Origin: Firmicutes bacterium HGW-Firmicutes-15
GTDB lineage: Bacteria; Bacillota; Syntrophomonadia; Syntrophomonadales; Syntrophomonadaceae
Length of the DNA: 64,000 bases
Reading direction: 5' to 3'
NCBI GenBank assembly: GCA_002840245.1
Contig: PHAA01000010.1
Coordinates: 35,010 to 99,009 of the forward strand
Numbering within the stretch: the first letter of the stretch is position 1; the number at the start of each line of letters is the position of its first letter. The notes under the pieces are model-generated. The model saw only the letters and a program-made list of their open reading frames with translations. It made no database searches and was not told the DNA's origin. Positions 31,261 through 39,889 of the stretch are shown here, piece by piece. The position numbers and the translations under genes are program-made.

Positions 31261-31408
31261 GGCTGGACCTCTTGGAGGAAGCCCCGGGACGCCAAGTGAT
31301 TGAAGCGCCCCACGGTTCAGTCGAAATTCATTCTTGCATCAATTGTATTCATAAAGCAAGAATCAGATAGACTGGACAGTAAAAACATATGAGGAGGTCA
31401 TGTAGAAG
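31261..31408 (+). promoter_or_regulatory. Structured leader upstream of flgE (three hairpins)
   Basis: 31261-31283 nested hairpin, 31284-31315 imperfect hairpin, 31330-31363 perfect 8 bp stem; unusually long and GC-rich gap in an otherwise tight operon. Confidence 0.45.
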
Positions 31409-32917
31409 ATGATGCGTTCCCTATATTCCGGTGTTTCCGGACTAAAGAATCATCAAACCAGAATGGATGTAATAGGCAACAACATTGCCAATGTAAATAC
31501 CAGCGGTTATAAAAAAAGCCGGGTGGTTTTTAAAGATACTCTATATCAATCTATGCGGGGAGGTTCTGCACCTGTAGCAGGGTCTCAGGGTGGAACTAAT
31601 CCCATGGGAATAGGTTTGGGTATGGCTGTGTCCAGCATTGATCAGATTCATACAGGTGCTCCTGCCGCTGCTACTGGTAAAACAATGGATATGGCTATAG
31701 ATGGCAACGGTTATTTTGTAGTGAAAAATGGTAATGACACTCTCTATACCCGGGCCGGGGCTTTCGATTTTGACAAACTGGGGCAATTGGTCAACACGTC
31801 TAATGGGTATAGAGTCCAGGGATGGATGGCCAGTAAAACTGATACTGATTGGAATTCTGAGAATCAAAAAGTTAGCACTGATACTGCAACCTTGGTTGAT
31901 ATTAATATTCATTCCACGGATGCAAATCAAGAATTTAGCTCAATAGCTGCTAATGCTACTAAAAATATGAGGCTTAGCGGTAATCTGCAATCATCCATGA
32001 AAATTCCCGTGACGGCGGCAGGACCACCACCGACGTACATTGATCCGGTGACCGAATTTCCAGGAGCGAATGACGATGTCTTAATAACATCCCAGGATGT
32101 TGTCAATTCGTTGGGGGAAAAGACCACTGTATATTTCAGGTTTTTTAAGACCGGGATGGATGCTACCCCTGGTACTTTAACTAATTGGGCTTGTGATATT
32201 TCTTTGAATCGACAGTTTGATGATCCAGCGGGTGGCTTTGTTGCAGCTGATTTCGCAGCTCCGGTTGATTTGACAAATGCTGACGCGACAACACCTGCGG
32301 AGTTGGAATTATTGAATGTTTCAGGCAACGAAATTGTGCGTGTTTATAACCTGCAATTTAATGAAGCGGGGGCAATACCTGATCCTACCAATAGTCCTTG
32401 GTTTTCTAGGGTTAATCTGACCATTGACCCGGTTTCAACTGCTACACCTGCTACAGCTGCCGCAGACCCTATGATAATAATAACTGATTTTAATAAACTT
32501 ACCCAATACGATTCAAAAACAACGGCTAAGGTAGAATATCAGGATGGTTATGTTGATGGAAAATTGAGCAGTATATCGGTGGGTATCGATGGAACTATAA
32601 CCGGGGGCTATGATAATGGCGTGTCCAAGGCTCTGGCCCGGGTAGCACTGGCTGGCTTCAACAATCCTGGTGGTTTAATCCAGGTAGGTGGGACTATGTT
32701 CAAGGATTCAGTAAATGCAGGTTTGGATGCAGTACCATTAAAACCCAGCGAAGGCAGCTCAGGTAAAATTATTCCCAGCAGTCTGGAAATGTCCAATGTA
32801 GATTTATCCGAGGAGTTTACCGATATGATAGTTACTCAGAGAGGCTTCCAAGCCAATTCAAGGATAATCACAACCTCAGATGAGATGTTACAGGAACTGG
32901 TTAATCTGAAGCGTTAA
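31409..32917 (+). CDS. flgE: Flagellar hook protein FlgE
   Basis: MMRSLYSGVSGLKNHQTRMDVIGNNIANVNTSGYKKSR; C-terminal EEFTDMIVTQRGFQANSRIITTSDEMLQELVNLKR. Confidence 0.94.
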   Translation: MMRSLYSGVSGLKNHQTRMDVIGNNIANVNTSGYKKSRVVFKDTLYQSMRGGSAPVAGSQGGTNPMGIGLGMAVSSIDQIHTGAPAAATGKTMDMAIDGNGYFVVKNGNDTLYTRAGAFDFDKLGQLVNTSNGYRVQGWMASKTDTDWNSENQKVSTDTATLVDINIHSTDANQEFSSIAANATKNMRLSGNLQSSMKIPVTAAGPPPTYIDPVTEFPGANDDVLITSQDVVNSLGEKTTVYFRFFKTGMDATPGTLTNWACDISLNRQFDDPAGGFVAADFAAPVDLTNADATTPAELELLNVSGNEIVRVYNLQFNEAGAIPDPTNSPWFSRVNLTIDPVSTATPATAAADPMIIITDFNKLTQYDSKTTAKVEYQDGYVDGKLSSISVGIDGTITGGYDNGVSKALARVALAGFNNPGGLIQVGGTMFKDSVNAGLDAVPLKPSEGSSGKIIPSSLEMSNVDLSEEFTDMIVTQRGFQANSRIITTSDEMLQELVNLKR

Positions 32918-32931
32918 TAGAAATTGAATGA

Positions 32932-32955
32932 CCTCCAGGGGCTTGCCCCTGGAGG
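32932..32955 (+). other. Perfect 11 bp stem-loop without a T run between flgE and flbD
   Basis: CCTCCAGGGGC-TT-GCCCCTGGAGG. Confidence 0.75.
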
Positions 32956-32975
32956 AACTTGATTGAGGTGAACAG

Positions 32976-33170
32976 ATGATAAATCTTACCCGCTTGAATG
33001 GAGAAAAATTCATTCTGAATATAGATTTAATTGAAATTATGGAAGAGACTCCGGATACGGTAATTACCCTGACTACGGGCAAGAAGATCCTGGTAAAAGA
33101 GTCAACCCGATCAATCCAGGAAGATATTGTCAGATTCAGGAAGATTATATATGTTAATTTAAAAAAGTAG
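32976..33170 (+). CDS. flbD: Flagellar FlbD family protein
   Basis: MINLTRLNGEKFILNIDLIEIMEETPDTVITLTTGKKILVKES. Confidence 0.92.
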   Translation: MINLTRLNGEKFILNIDLIEIMEETPDTVITLTTGKKILVKESTRSIQEDIVRFRKIIYVNLKK

Positions 33171-33189
33171 ATGAGAAGGGGGAAGGGTT

Positions 33190-33666
33190 TTGGCCGAGGA
33201 TACTAGTACAACAGAGGTAAAGCCAAAGTTAGGTCTGGATATTAAAATTATAGTGGTAGGCTTATTAATTTTTCTGGTAGCGATGGGTGCATCCTATTTT
33301 CTTATGAAGAGTTTAATGGCCCCTTTGATGCCTAAGGTCGAAACTGCCTCGACAGCCAGTCTGGAAACCGCCACCCTGGTAGCGGTTCCGGAGTTTACCA
33401 CGAATATTAGCGATGTAGCAGGAAATCGCTATCTAAAGGTCGAAGTATCTGTGGAACTGGGTGACAAAAAGAATGCCGAATCAGTTAAAACTTTTATGCC
33501 GATCATCAGGGATAGTATTCTTAGCATACTGACATCGAAAACAGTCGCCGACCTGGACGTAAGAAACCGGGCAAATATCAAACAAGAAATACAAAATGAC
33601 CTGAACAAGAAGTTGGGTAAAGATTATATAAAGAACATTTATTTTACGAACTTTATCATGCAGTAA
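33190..33666 (+). CDS. fliL: Flagellar basal body-associated protein FliL
   Basis: N-terminal TM; RYLKVEVSVELGDKKNAESVKTFMPIIRDSILSILTSKTVADL. Confidence 0.92.
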   Translation: MAEDTSTTEVKPKLGLDIKIIVVGLLIFLVAMGASYFLMKSLMAPLMPKVETASTASLETATLVAVPEFTTNISDVAGNRYLKVEVSVELGDKKNAESVKTFMPIIRDSILSILTSKTVADLDVRNRANIKQEIQNDLNKKLGKDYIKNIYFTNFIMQ

Positions 33667-33699
33667 GCTACTAATTATAAGCTGGAAGGGGGGGGTATA

Positions 33700-34692
33700 A
33701 TGGGTGATGTCCTGTCCCAAAATGAAATAGATGCGCTCCTTTCGGCCCTGAGTACCGGGTCAGTTGATGCCAATGAATTAAAGGAAGAGCAAAGTAAGAA
33801 AAAGGTTAAGATTTATGACTTTAGAAGACCCAACAAGTTTTCTAAGGATCAGATTCATACTCTACAGGTTATCTATGAGAATTATGCTCGTTCACTGGGC
33901 ACATATTTGTCCGGTCAGCTTAGGGCACCAGTTCAAATTGAAGTGTTGTCAGTGGAACAGGTAACCTATGATGAGTTTATAAGGTCAATACCCAGTACTA
34001 CCATATTGAATATTTTTTCCATGTATCCTCTGGAAGGCAGTGCCATAATGGAAATAAACCCCAACCTGGGATTTGCCTTTCTAGATAGGTTAATGGGCGG
34101 GCCTGGAGCCATGCCTGATAAGGTAAGAGGATTGACTGAAATAGAACAGACAGTAATGGAGAAGCTGGGCCAGCGCATGCTGGATTTTCTTTCAGAACCT
34201 TGGAGCAGTATTGTAGATTTCGAGCCGGTGGTTGAAAGAGTTGAGACCAATCCCCAGTTTACTCAATTAATATCCCCTACTGAAGTAATGATGATTGTTT
34301 CCCTAGAGACGAAAATGAGCGATATGCTAGGGATGATTAATATATGTATACCCTATTTAGTGTTAGAACCTATAGTTGCTAAGCTTAATGTGCATTATTA
34401 TTATTCCACGTCAGGAAAAAAGTCTACTCCTGAAAACATGGACGCCATACAAAATAAATTGGAATCTACTTTTGTACCAGTTAAAGCAGTCTTAGGAAGA
34501 ACGGTAATAACGGTGAAAGACCTACTGGAACTGGCGCCAGGTGATGTTATTCCTTTAAAGAGGGATATCAAGGAAGAATTGGAGTTACTTATAGGCCAGC
34601 GCACCAAATTTTGGGGCAAGCCAGGAGTTTTTGGTAAAAACCTATCCATTCAGATTACCCGGGTAGTAGAGGAGGTAAATGAAGATGAATGA
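33700..34692 (+). CDS. fliM: Flagellar motor switch protein FliM
   Basis: VLSQNEIDALLSAL, KIYDFRRPNKFSKDQIHTLQVIYENYARSLGTYLSGQLR. Confidence 0.96.
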   Translation: MGDVLSQNEIDALLSALSTGSVDANELKEEQSKKKVKIYDFRRPNKFSKDQIHTLQVIYENYARSLGTYLSGQLRAPVQIEVLSVEQVTYDEFIRSIPSTTILNIFSMYPLEGSAIMEINPNLGFAFLDRLMGGPGAMPDKVRGLTEIEQTVMEKLGQRMLDFLSEPWSSIVDFEPVVERVETNPQFTQLISPTEVMMIVSLETKMSDMLGMINICIPYLVLEPIVAKLNVHYYYSTSGKKSTPENMDAIQNKLESTFVPVKAVLGRTVITVKDLLELAPGDVIPLKRDIKEELELLIGQRTKFWGKPGVFGKNLSIQITRVVEEVNEDE

Positions 34693-35875
34693 TGGTATTC
34701 TGTCCCAGGATGAAATTGATGCCTTGCTAAACGGAGGAACTAGTTCAAGTAGTCCCGCTCCAACTCCAACTCCAACTATGATGGAATTGAGTGATTTTGA
34801 GAGGGATGCTGTAGGGGAAATTGGAAATATCAGTATGGGTACTTCGGCGACCACCTTATCCACACTGCTAAAAAGGAGGGTATCCATTACTACTCCTCGC
34901 GTTTCTATTACTAATCAAGCACAGCTTCAGCAAGAGTATCCATTACCTTATGTAGTGATAGAAGTCAAATATACTGAGGGAATTTCCGGTACGAATATGC
35001 TGGTAATTAAAGAAGCAGACGCCTGTATTATAGCAGATATAATGATGGGTGGGGATGGGAAGAGCCCCGATATGAACTTGGATGAAATTAAACTGAGTGC
35101 AGTAAGTGAAGCTATGAATCAGATGATGGGTTCGGCTACTACTAGTTTGTCATCAATGTTTGGCAAGCGAATAGACATTTCGCCGCCTAAGGTCAACGTA
35201 GTTGATCTTAGTAGACAGGAGATAGATTCTCTGGAAGACCATAATGAAATCGCGCAGATCAAGTTTAAAATGGAAATAGATGATTTAATAGACAGTGAAA
35301 TTATGCAGCTTATACCCGTTGATGCAGTTAAGGAAATGGTACAGAACCTTATGGGGGGGAGTGCAAAAGAAGCATCCCTGGATGCAATTATTGAATCACC
35401 TTCTGTAAGCAGCCCTCGCCCACCTCAGCCGGAAACTGCGTACACCCGACCCGTGATACAGGAAGCACCTGCTATGCCAATGGCGCCGCCACCTCTACCA
35501 ACGTGGGGTAATCAGGGCTATGATGATATGCCTTCCGGGGTAAAAAAAGGCGAGCAGTTTGCGGTACAACCCGTTCAATTTGCCCCCTTGCACGAATCTT
35601 TAGACGCTAACCTACCGCAAAACATTGGACTGATAATGGATGTTCCCCTGGATGTAACGGTAGAACTAGGAAAAACTCGTAAAACTATTAAAGAAGTCTT
35701 GGAAATTACTGCGGGGTCGATCATACAACTTGATAAGATGGCTGGTGAACCAGTTGATCTTATGGTTAATGGTAAATTAATTGCTAAAGGTGAGGTAGTC
35801 GTTATAGATGAGAATTATGGTATTAGAATAACCACCATACTGAGCCCCCTGGATAGGATGAACAAACTACAATAG
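34679..35875 (+). CDS. fliY: Flagellar motor switch phosphatase FliY (CheC-FliN fusion)
   Basis: N-terminal ILSQDEIDALLNGG, two CheC-like motifs (EIGNISMG, EAMNQMMG), C-terminal FliN domain. Confidence 0.93.
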   Translation: MKMNDGILSQDEIDALLNGGTSSSSPAPTPTPTMMELSDFERDAVGEIGNISMGTSATTLSTLLKRRVSITTPRVSITNQAQLQQEYPLPYVVIEVKYTEGISGTNMLVIKEADACIIADIMMGGDGKSPDMNLDEIKLSAVSEAMNQMMGSATTSLSSMFGKRIDISPPKVNVVDLSRQEIDSLEDHNEIAQIKFKMEIDDLIDSEIMQLIPVDAVKEMVQNLMGGSAKEASLDAIIESPSVSSPRPPQPETAYTRPVIQEAPAMPMAPPPLPTWGNQGYDDMPSGVKKGEQFAVQPVQFAPLHESLDANLPQNIGLIMDVPLDVTVELGKTRKTIKEVLEITAGSIIQLDKMAGEPVDLMVNGKLIAKGEVVVIDENYGIRITTILSPLDRMNKLQ

Positions 35876-35893
35876 GAGAAGAGGAGGATAAGA

Positions 35894-36256
35894 ATGGGTA
35901 AGAGGGTATTAGTCGTTGATGATGCTGCATTTATGAGAATGATGGTTAAGGATATTCTTAGCAAAAACGGTTATGAGGTGGTTGGAGAAGCGGAAAATGG
36001 CATGATTGCTATCGAAAAATACAAAGAGTTGCAGCCCGATCTGGTTACCATGGATATAACCATGCCGGAGATGGATGGTATTACTGCTGTTAAAGCAATA
36101 ACAGCTTTTGATTCCAAGGCCCGAGTGATTATGTGCAGCGCTATGGGCCAGCAGGCTATGGTTATTGATGCCATTCAAGCTGGAGCCAAAGATTTTATAG
36201 TTAAACCTTTCCAACCTGAAAGGGTTCTTGAAGCTGTAAGTAAAGCACTTAGTTAA
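35894..36256 (+). CDS. cheY: Chemotaxis response regulator CheY
   Basis: Receiver domain VLVVDDAAFMRMMVKDIL, DITMPEMDGI, KPF; after fliY. Confidence 0.92.
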   Translation: MGKRVLVVDDAAFMRMMVKDILSKNGYEVVGEAENGMIAIEKYKELQPDLVTMDITMPEMDGITAVKAITAFDSKARVIMCSAMGQQAMVIDAIQAGAKDFIVKPFQPERVLEAVSKALS

Positions 36257-36280
36257 TTGCAGTTGGGGATGTGACTTTAT

Positions 36281-36913
36281 ATGAACCCTTTCCATAAAAA
36301 GTACCTGATGGTTCTTGTAGTATTGTTGTTAGCATTGACTTTATTTCTGACTGGTACTGCCTTGGGGGTAGACAATATTCAGGATTTAAATAATGCTCTT
36401 AACCAGGAACAGCCGAAAGTTGAGTCCAATAACCTATGGTTCAGTTTCTTGAAATTAATCTTGGTTTTGATGGTGATAATTGCTGCCGCTTGGTCTATAA
36501 TCCGCCTATTTGCCAAACAGGTAAGCACTAAAATGCAAGGGTCCTGGCTACACGTGGTGGACGAGGTGATGCTAGGACAGAATCGGGGTTTGGTCCTATG
36601 CGAGGTAAGCGGCAAGATATATGCACTGGGAGTAACCGATGGTCAAATTAATTTGTTATTCGAAGTCGATAATCCTAAATTATTGGAGGAAATTAGCACA
36701 GGGGATTACACTATTAATGAAAAAAAAGAGCTTCCCCTTATGAATTCAATTAATAGCTGGTTTAACCGCAAGATCAAAATGGAAAAAGGTACAAGCTCCC
36801 CCAAAAATTTTCACCTGCTTATGCAGGAACAGAATAAACGAATAAAAGATGTTTCATTCCCGAGCGTTAGGAATCGGGGATCAAATGCAAAGAGAAGTGG
36901 TGAAGATGAGTAA
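36281..36913 (+). CDS. fliO: Flagellar biosynthesis protein FliO/FliZ-like
   Basis: TM then LHVVDEVMLGQNRGLVLCEVSGKIYALGVTDGQINLLFEV; before fliP. Confidence 0.8.
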   Translation: MNPFHKKYLMVLVVLLLALTLFLTGTALGVDNIQDLNNALNQEQPKVESNNLWFSFLKLILVLMVIIAAAWSIIRLFAKQVSTKMQGSWLHVVDEVMLGQNRGLVLCEVSGKIYALGVTDGQINLLFEVDNPKLLEEISTGDYTINEKKELPLMNSINSWFNRKIKMEKGTSSPKNFHLLMQEQNKRIKDVSFPSVRNRGSNAKRSGEDE

Positions 36914-37685
36914 ATTTGAATTATCGCGCCGCAGCCTGTTATTGGCTACAGGTATTGCCTTTATTATATTCGTGTTTGCTTCGCCGGTATCTGCCGAACC
37001 ATTCCAGATACCCAATATTAATCTTCAGATAGGGGGAAATGCCGCTAATACTCCCCAGAGTTTATCGAATTCTCTGCAGTTACTTATTCTGCTGACTTCA
37101 CTGACCCTTGCTCCAGCTCTGCTTATACTTGTAACATCATTTACCAGAATTGTTATTGTTCTGTCATTTATCAGGAGTTCTCTGGCAACCCAGCAAATGC
37201 CCCCTAATCAAGTATTAATAGGCCTGGCTCTATTTCTTACCCTATTTATTATGATGCCTACATGGCAACAGGTGAATCAGGATGGTTTGCAGCCCTACAT
37301 GAAAGGCCAAATAACTCAGGAACAGGCCTTCACCAGTGGCATGGAGCCGATACGCAATTTTATGTTAAAACAGACCCGCGAAAAGGATTTGGCACTTTTT
37401 GTGAAAATGTCTAAGCTAGAGAGGCCGAAAAATTTTGGGGATATTCCCAATTATGTTCTTATCCCTAGTTTTGTGATTAGTGAATTAAAGACCGCCTTCC
37501 AAATCGGTTTCATTATATTCATACCGTTTTTGGTCATAGACATGGTGGTAGCAAGCGCTTTGATGTCCATGGGCATGATGATGCTACCCCCTATGATGAT
37601 ATCGCTGCCATTTAAAATACTGCTATTTGTACTCGTAGATGGATGGAATTTAGTTATCCAATCATTGATGATGAGCTTTAAGTGA
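36906..37685 (+). CDS. fliP: Flagellar biosynthetic protein FliP
   Basis: ILVTSFTRIVIVLSFIRSSLATQQMPPNQVLIGLALFLT; internal ATG at 36906 preferred. Confidence 0.96.
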   Translation: MSKFELSRRSLLLATGIAFIIFVFASPVSAEPFQIPNINLQIGGNAANTPQSLSNSLQLLILLTSLTLAPALLILVTSFTRIVIVLSFIRSSLATQQMPPNQVLIGLALFLTLFIMMPTWQQVNQDGLQPYMKGQITQEQAFTSGMEPIRNFMLKQTREKDLALFVKMSKLERPKNFGDIPNYVLIPSFVISELKTAFQIGFIIFIPFLVIDMVVASALMSMGMMMLPPMMISLPFKILLFVLVDGWNLVIQSLMMSFK

Positions 37686-37703
37686 GGGGAGGAATAGGGA
37701 AAA

Positions 37704-37976
37704 ATGTATGAGAATATTGTGATGGGCATAGCTAATGAGGCAATCTTTACGGTGCTCCTGGTTTCAGCCCCCGTACTGGGAGCTGCCTTGTTAATCGGCT
37801 TATTGATAAGCATTTTTCAGGCAACTACCCAACTACAGGAAATGACCCTGGTTTTCGTGCCCAAAATTGTAGTTGTTTTTATCGTATTACTTATTACAGC
37901 TCCGTGGATGTTAAATATTATAACTAGTTTTACGCATAACCTGTATGCCTCTATTCCCCAGTTTATATCGTTATAA
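37704..37976 (+). CDS. fliQ: Flagellar biosynthetic protein FliQ
   Basis: 90 aa, two TM; QATTQLQEMTLVFVPKI. Confidence 0.96.
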   Translation: MYENIVMGIANEAIFTVLLVSAPVLGAALLIGLLISIFQATTQLQEMTLVFVPKIVVVFIVLLITAPWMLNIITSFTHNLYASIPQFISL

Positions 37977-37995
37977 GTTAGGATGGTAGGCACCT

Positions 37996-38760
37996 GTGAC
38001 TTTTGCTTTTAATAGTTTTTTGCTGATTTTCGGCAGGTTGTCAGGCCTGTTCATTAGTGCTCCTATATTTTCCAGCAGGCAATTGCCGGGTCGAATGAAG
38101 ATATTGATCATTACTCTCCTAGCTGGGGTCATGACATCCTTTGTCCCGGTTAAATTTGCTGTTTCTCTGGATACCCCGGCCTATTTTATAGCAGCATGGG
38201 TATTGGAGGTATTTATCGGCTATTGCATGGGTTTTATAGCTTTTGTAGTTTTTGCTGCCATTCAATTGGCTGGCCAGTTGATGGACATGCAGATGGGCTT
38301 TGGGATGGTTAACGTCTTAGATCCTCAATCAGGAACCCAGATACCCTTGATGGGAAATTTCTGCTATCTTCTGGCCTTATTGATATATTTGGTTTTGAAT
38401 GGCCATCATTATTTACTAAATGCCGTTGTCCAAAGCTATCAGATAATACCTGTAATGGGGGCGAATTTGGGATCTGACTTTATGGATTTGATGGTGCGCA
38501 TAACTGTTTATATGTTCGTAATTGCGGTTCAAATATCAGCACCCATTGTGGTGGCATTAATGATAACCAATGTGGCTATGGGTTTTATTGCTCGGACAGT
38601 ACCGCAGATGAACGTTTTTATTGTGGGCATGCCTCTAAACATTATGGTAGGCTTAGTTACCTTATTTGTTTTATTGCCAATTTACATATGGTTCATGGGT
38701 ACGCTTTTCGCCAAATTCTTGGAATACTTGGATGCACTGCTGTTAACTATGGGGATATAA
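37996..38760 (+). CDS. fliR: Flagellar biosynthetic protein FliR
   Basis: Multi-TM protein between fliQ and flhB; GQLMDMQMGFGMVNVLDPQSGTQIPLMGNF. Confidence 0.95.
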   Translation: MTFAFNSFLLIFGRLSGLFISAPIFSSRQLPGRMKILIITLLAGVMTSFVPVKFAVSLDTPAYFIAAWVLEVFIGYCMGFIAFVVFAAIQLAGQLMDMQMGFGMVNVLDPQSGTQIPLMGNFCYLLALLIYLVLNGHHYLLNAVVQSYQIIPVMGANLGSDFMDLMVRITVYMFVIAVQISAPIVVALMITNVAMGFIARTVPQMNVFIVGMPLNIMVGLVTLFVLLPIYIWFMGTLFAKFLEYLDALLLTMGI

Positions 38761-38767
38761 GAAAGAT

Positions 38768-39877
38768 ATGGAATATTTAAAGTGCTTCTCAATAAATTTG
38801 CAGTTGTTTGCTGATGATGGGGGCGGCGGAGAGAAGACCGAAAGTGCCACACCTCGTCGCCGGGAAGAAGCTCGTAAAAAAGGTCAGGTATTTAAGAGCA
38901 CCGATTTGAATTCAGCGGTTATTCTTATAGCTGGGTCAACTGTAGGCATTTTCAGTTTTGCATATATGACCGATAAACTGGAGCAGTTTACTATTCTTTA
39001 TCTTTTACATCGCACCCAGACCGATTTTGACAATGCATATGCTTTCCAACTGCTTTACGAATCCGTAATGCTCATGGGAAAGATGCTTTTACCCATTTTT
39101 TTGACTACCTTTATTGCTGCTTTCTTTATTACCTATTTACAGGTGGGAGGTCTTTTTAGTACAGAATCTCTGACTCCTAAACTGGAAAGATTAGATCCTC
39201 TGGAGGGTTTCAAAAAGATTTTCTCCACACGCTCCCTGATGGAACTGGTAAAATCCTTAATGAAGATTGCAGTTACTGGTTATGTAGTTTATACGGTTAT
39301 AAAAAAATATATGTATGTCTTTCCTCGTTTTGTGGATATGGATATAATGGCTTCTATGGTGATATGTGGCAGCATTATTCTGGAGATGGCCCTAAAAGTA
39401 GGAGTTGTTTTTGTCATCATTGGTATCATCGATTATATTTACCAGATGTTTGAACATGAAAAATCGTTAAAGATGAGCAAATATGATATTAAGCAGGAAT
39501 ATAAACAGGTTGAAGGAGATCCCAAGATAAAGTCCAAACAACGACAGATCCAACGTGAGGTTGCGATGCGAAGAATGATGGCGGAAGTTCCCGCGGCAGA
39601 TGTAGTAATTACCAACCCGACCCATTTTGCAGTAGCTTTAAAATACCAGGCTGAGTTCATGGATGCTCCAACTATTATAGCCAAGGGTCAAGATTTTATG
39701 GCTTTAAAGATACGTGAAATTGCTAATTCCAATCATGTTACTATTGTAGAGAATCCACCCCTGGCTCGGATGCTCTATTACACCACGGAAATAGGTGATG
39801 TAGTGCCAGAGGAAATGTACCAGGCAGTGGCTGAGGTATTGGCCTTTGTTTACAAACAGAAAAAACGTGCCTTGTAG
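38768..39877 (+). CDS. flhB: Flagellar biosynthetic protein FlhB
   Basis: EKTESATPRRREEARKKGQV, NPTH autocleavage motif (VITNPTHFAVALKY). Confidence 0.96.
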   Translation: MEYLKCFSINLQLFADDGGGGEKTESATPRRREEARKKGQVFKSTDLNSAVILIAGSTVGIFSFAYMTDKLEQFTILYLLHRTQTDFDNAYAFQLLYESVMLMGKMLLPIFLTTFIAAFFITYLQVGGLFSTESLTPKLERLDPLEGFKKIFSTRSLMELVKSLMKIAVTGYVVYTVIKKYMYVFPRFVDMDIMASMVICGSIILEMALKVGVVFVIIGIIDYIYQMFEHEKSLKMSKYDIKQEYKQVEGDPKIKSKQRQIQREVAMRRMMAEVPAADVVITNPTHFAVALKYQAEFMDAPTIIAKGQDFMALKIREIANSNHVTIVENPPLARMLYYTTEIGDVVPEEMYQAVAEVLAFVYKQKKRAL

Positions 39878-39889
39878 GAGGAAGTTTCA

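Noticed and set aside
31261-31408. Calling the flgE leader a c-di-GMP-I riboswitch
   Set aside because: Only GGGACGC-AAG similarity; the other core segments are not found. Kept as an unclassified structured leader.
34751-34777. CCAACT x3 hexamer repeat in fliY
   Set aside because: Encodes a short Pro-Thr linker; three units and in-frame changes only, so weak evidence for variation.
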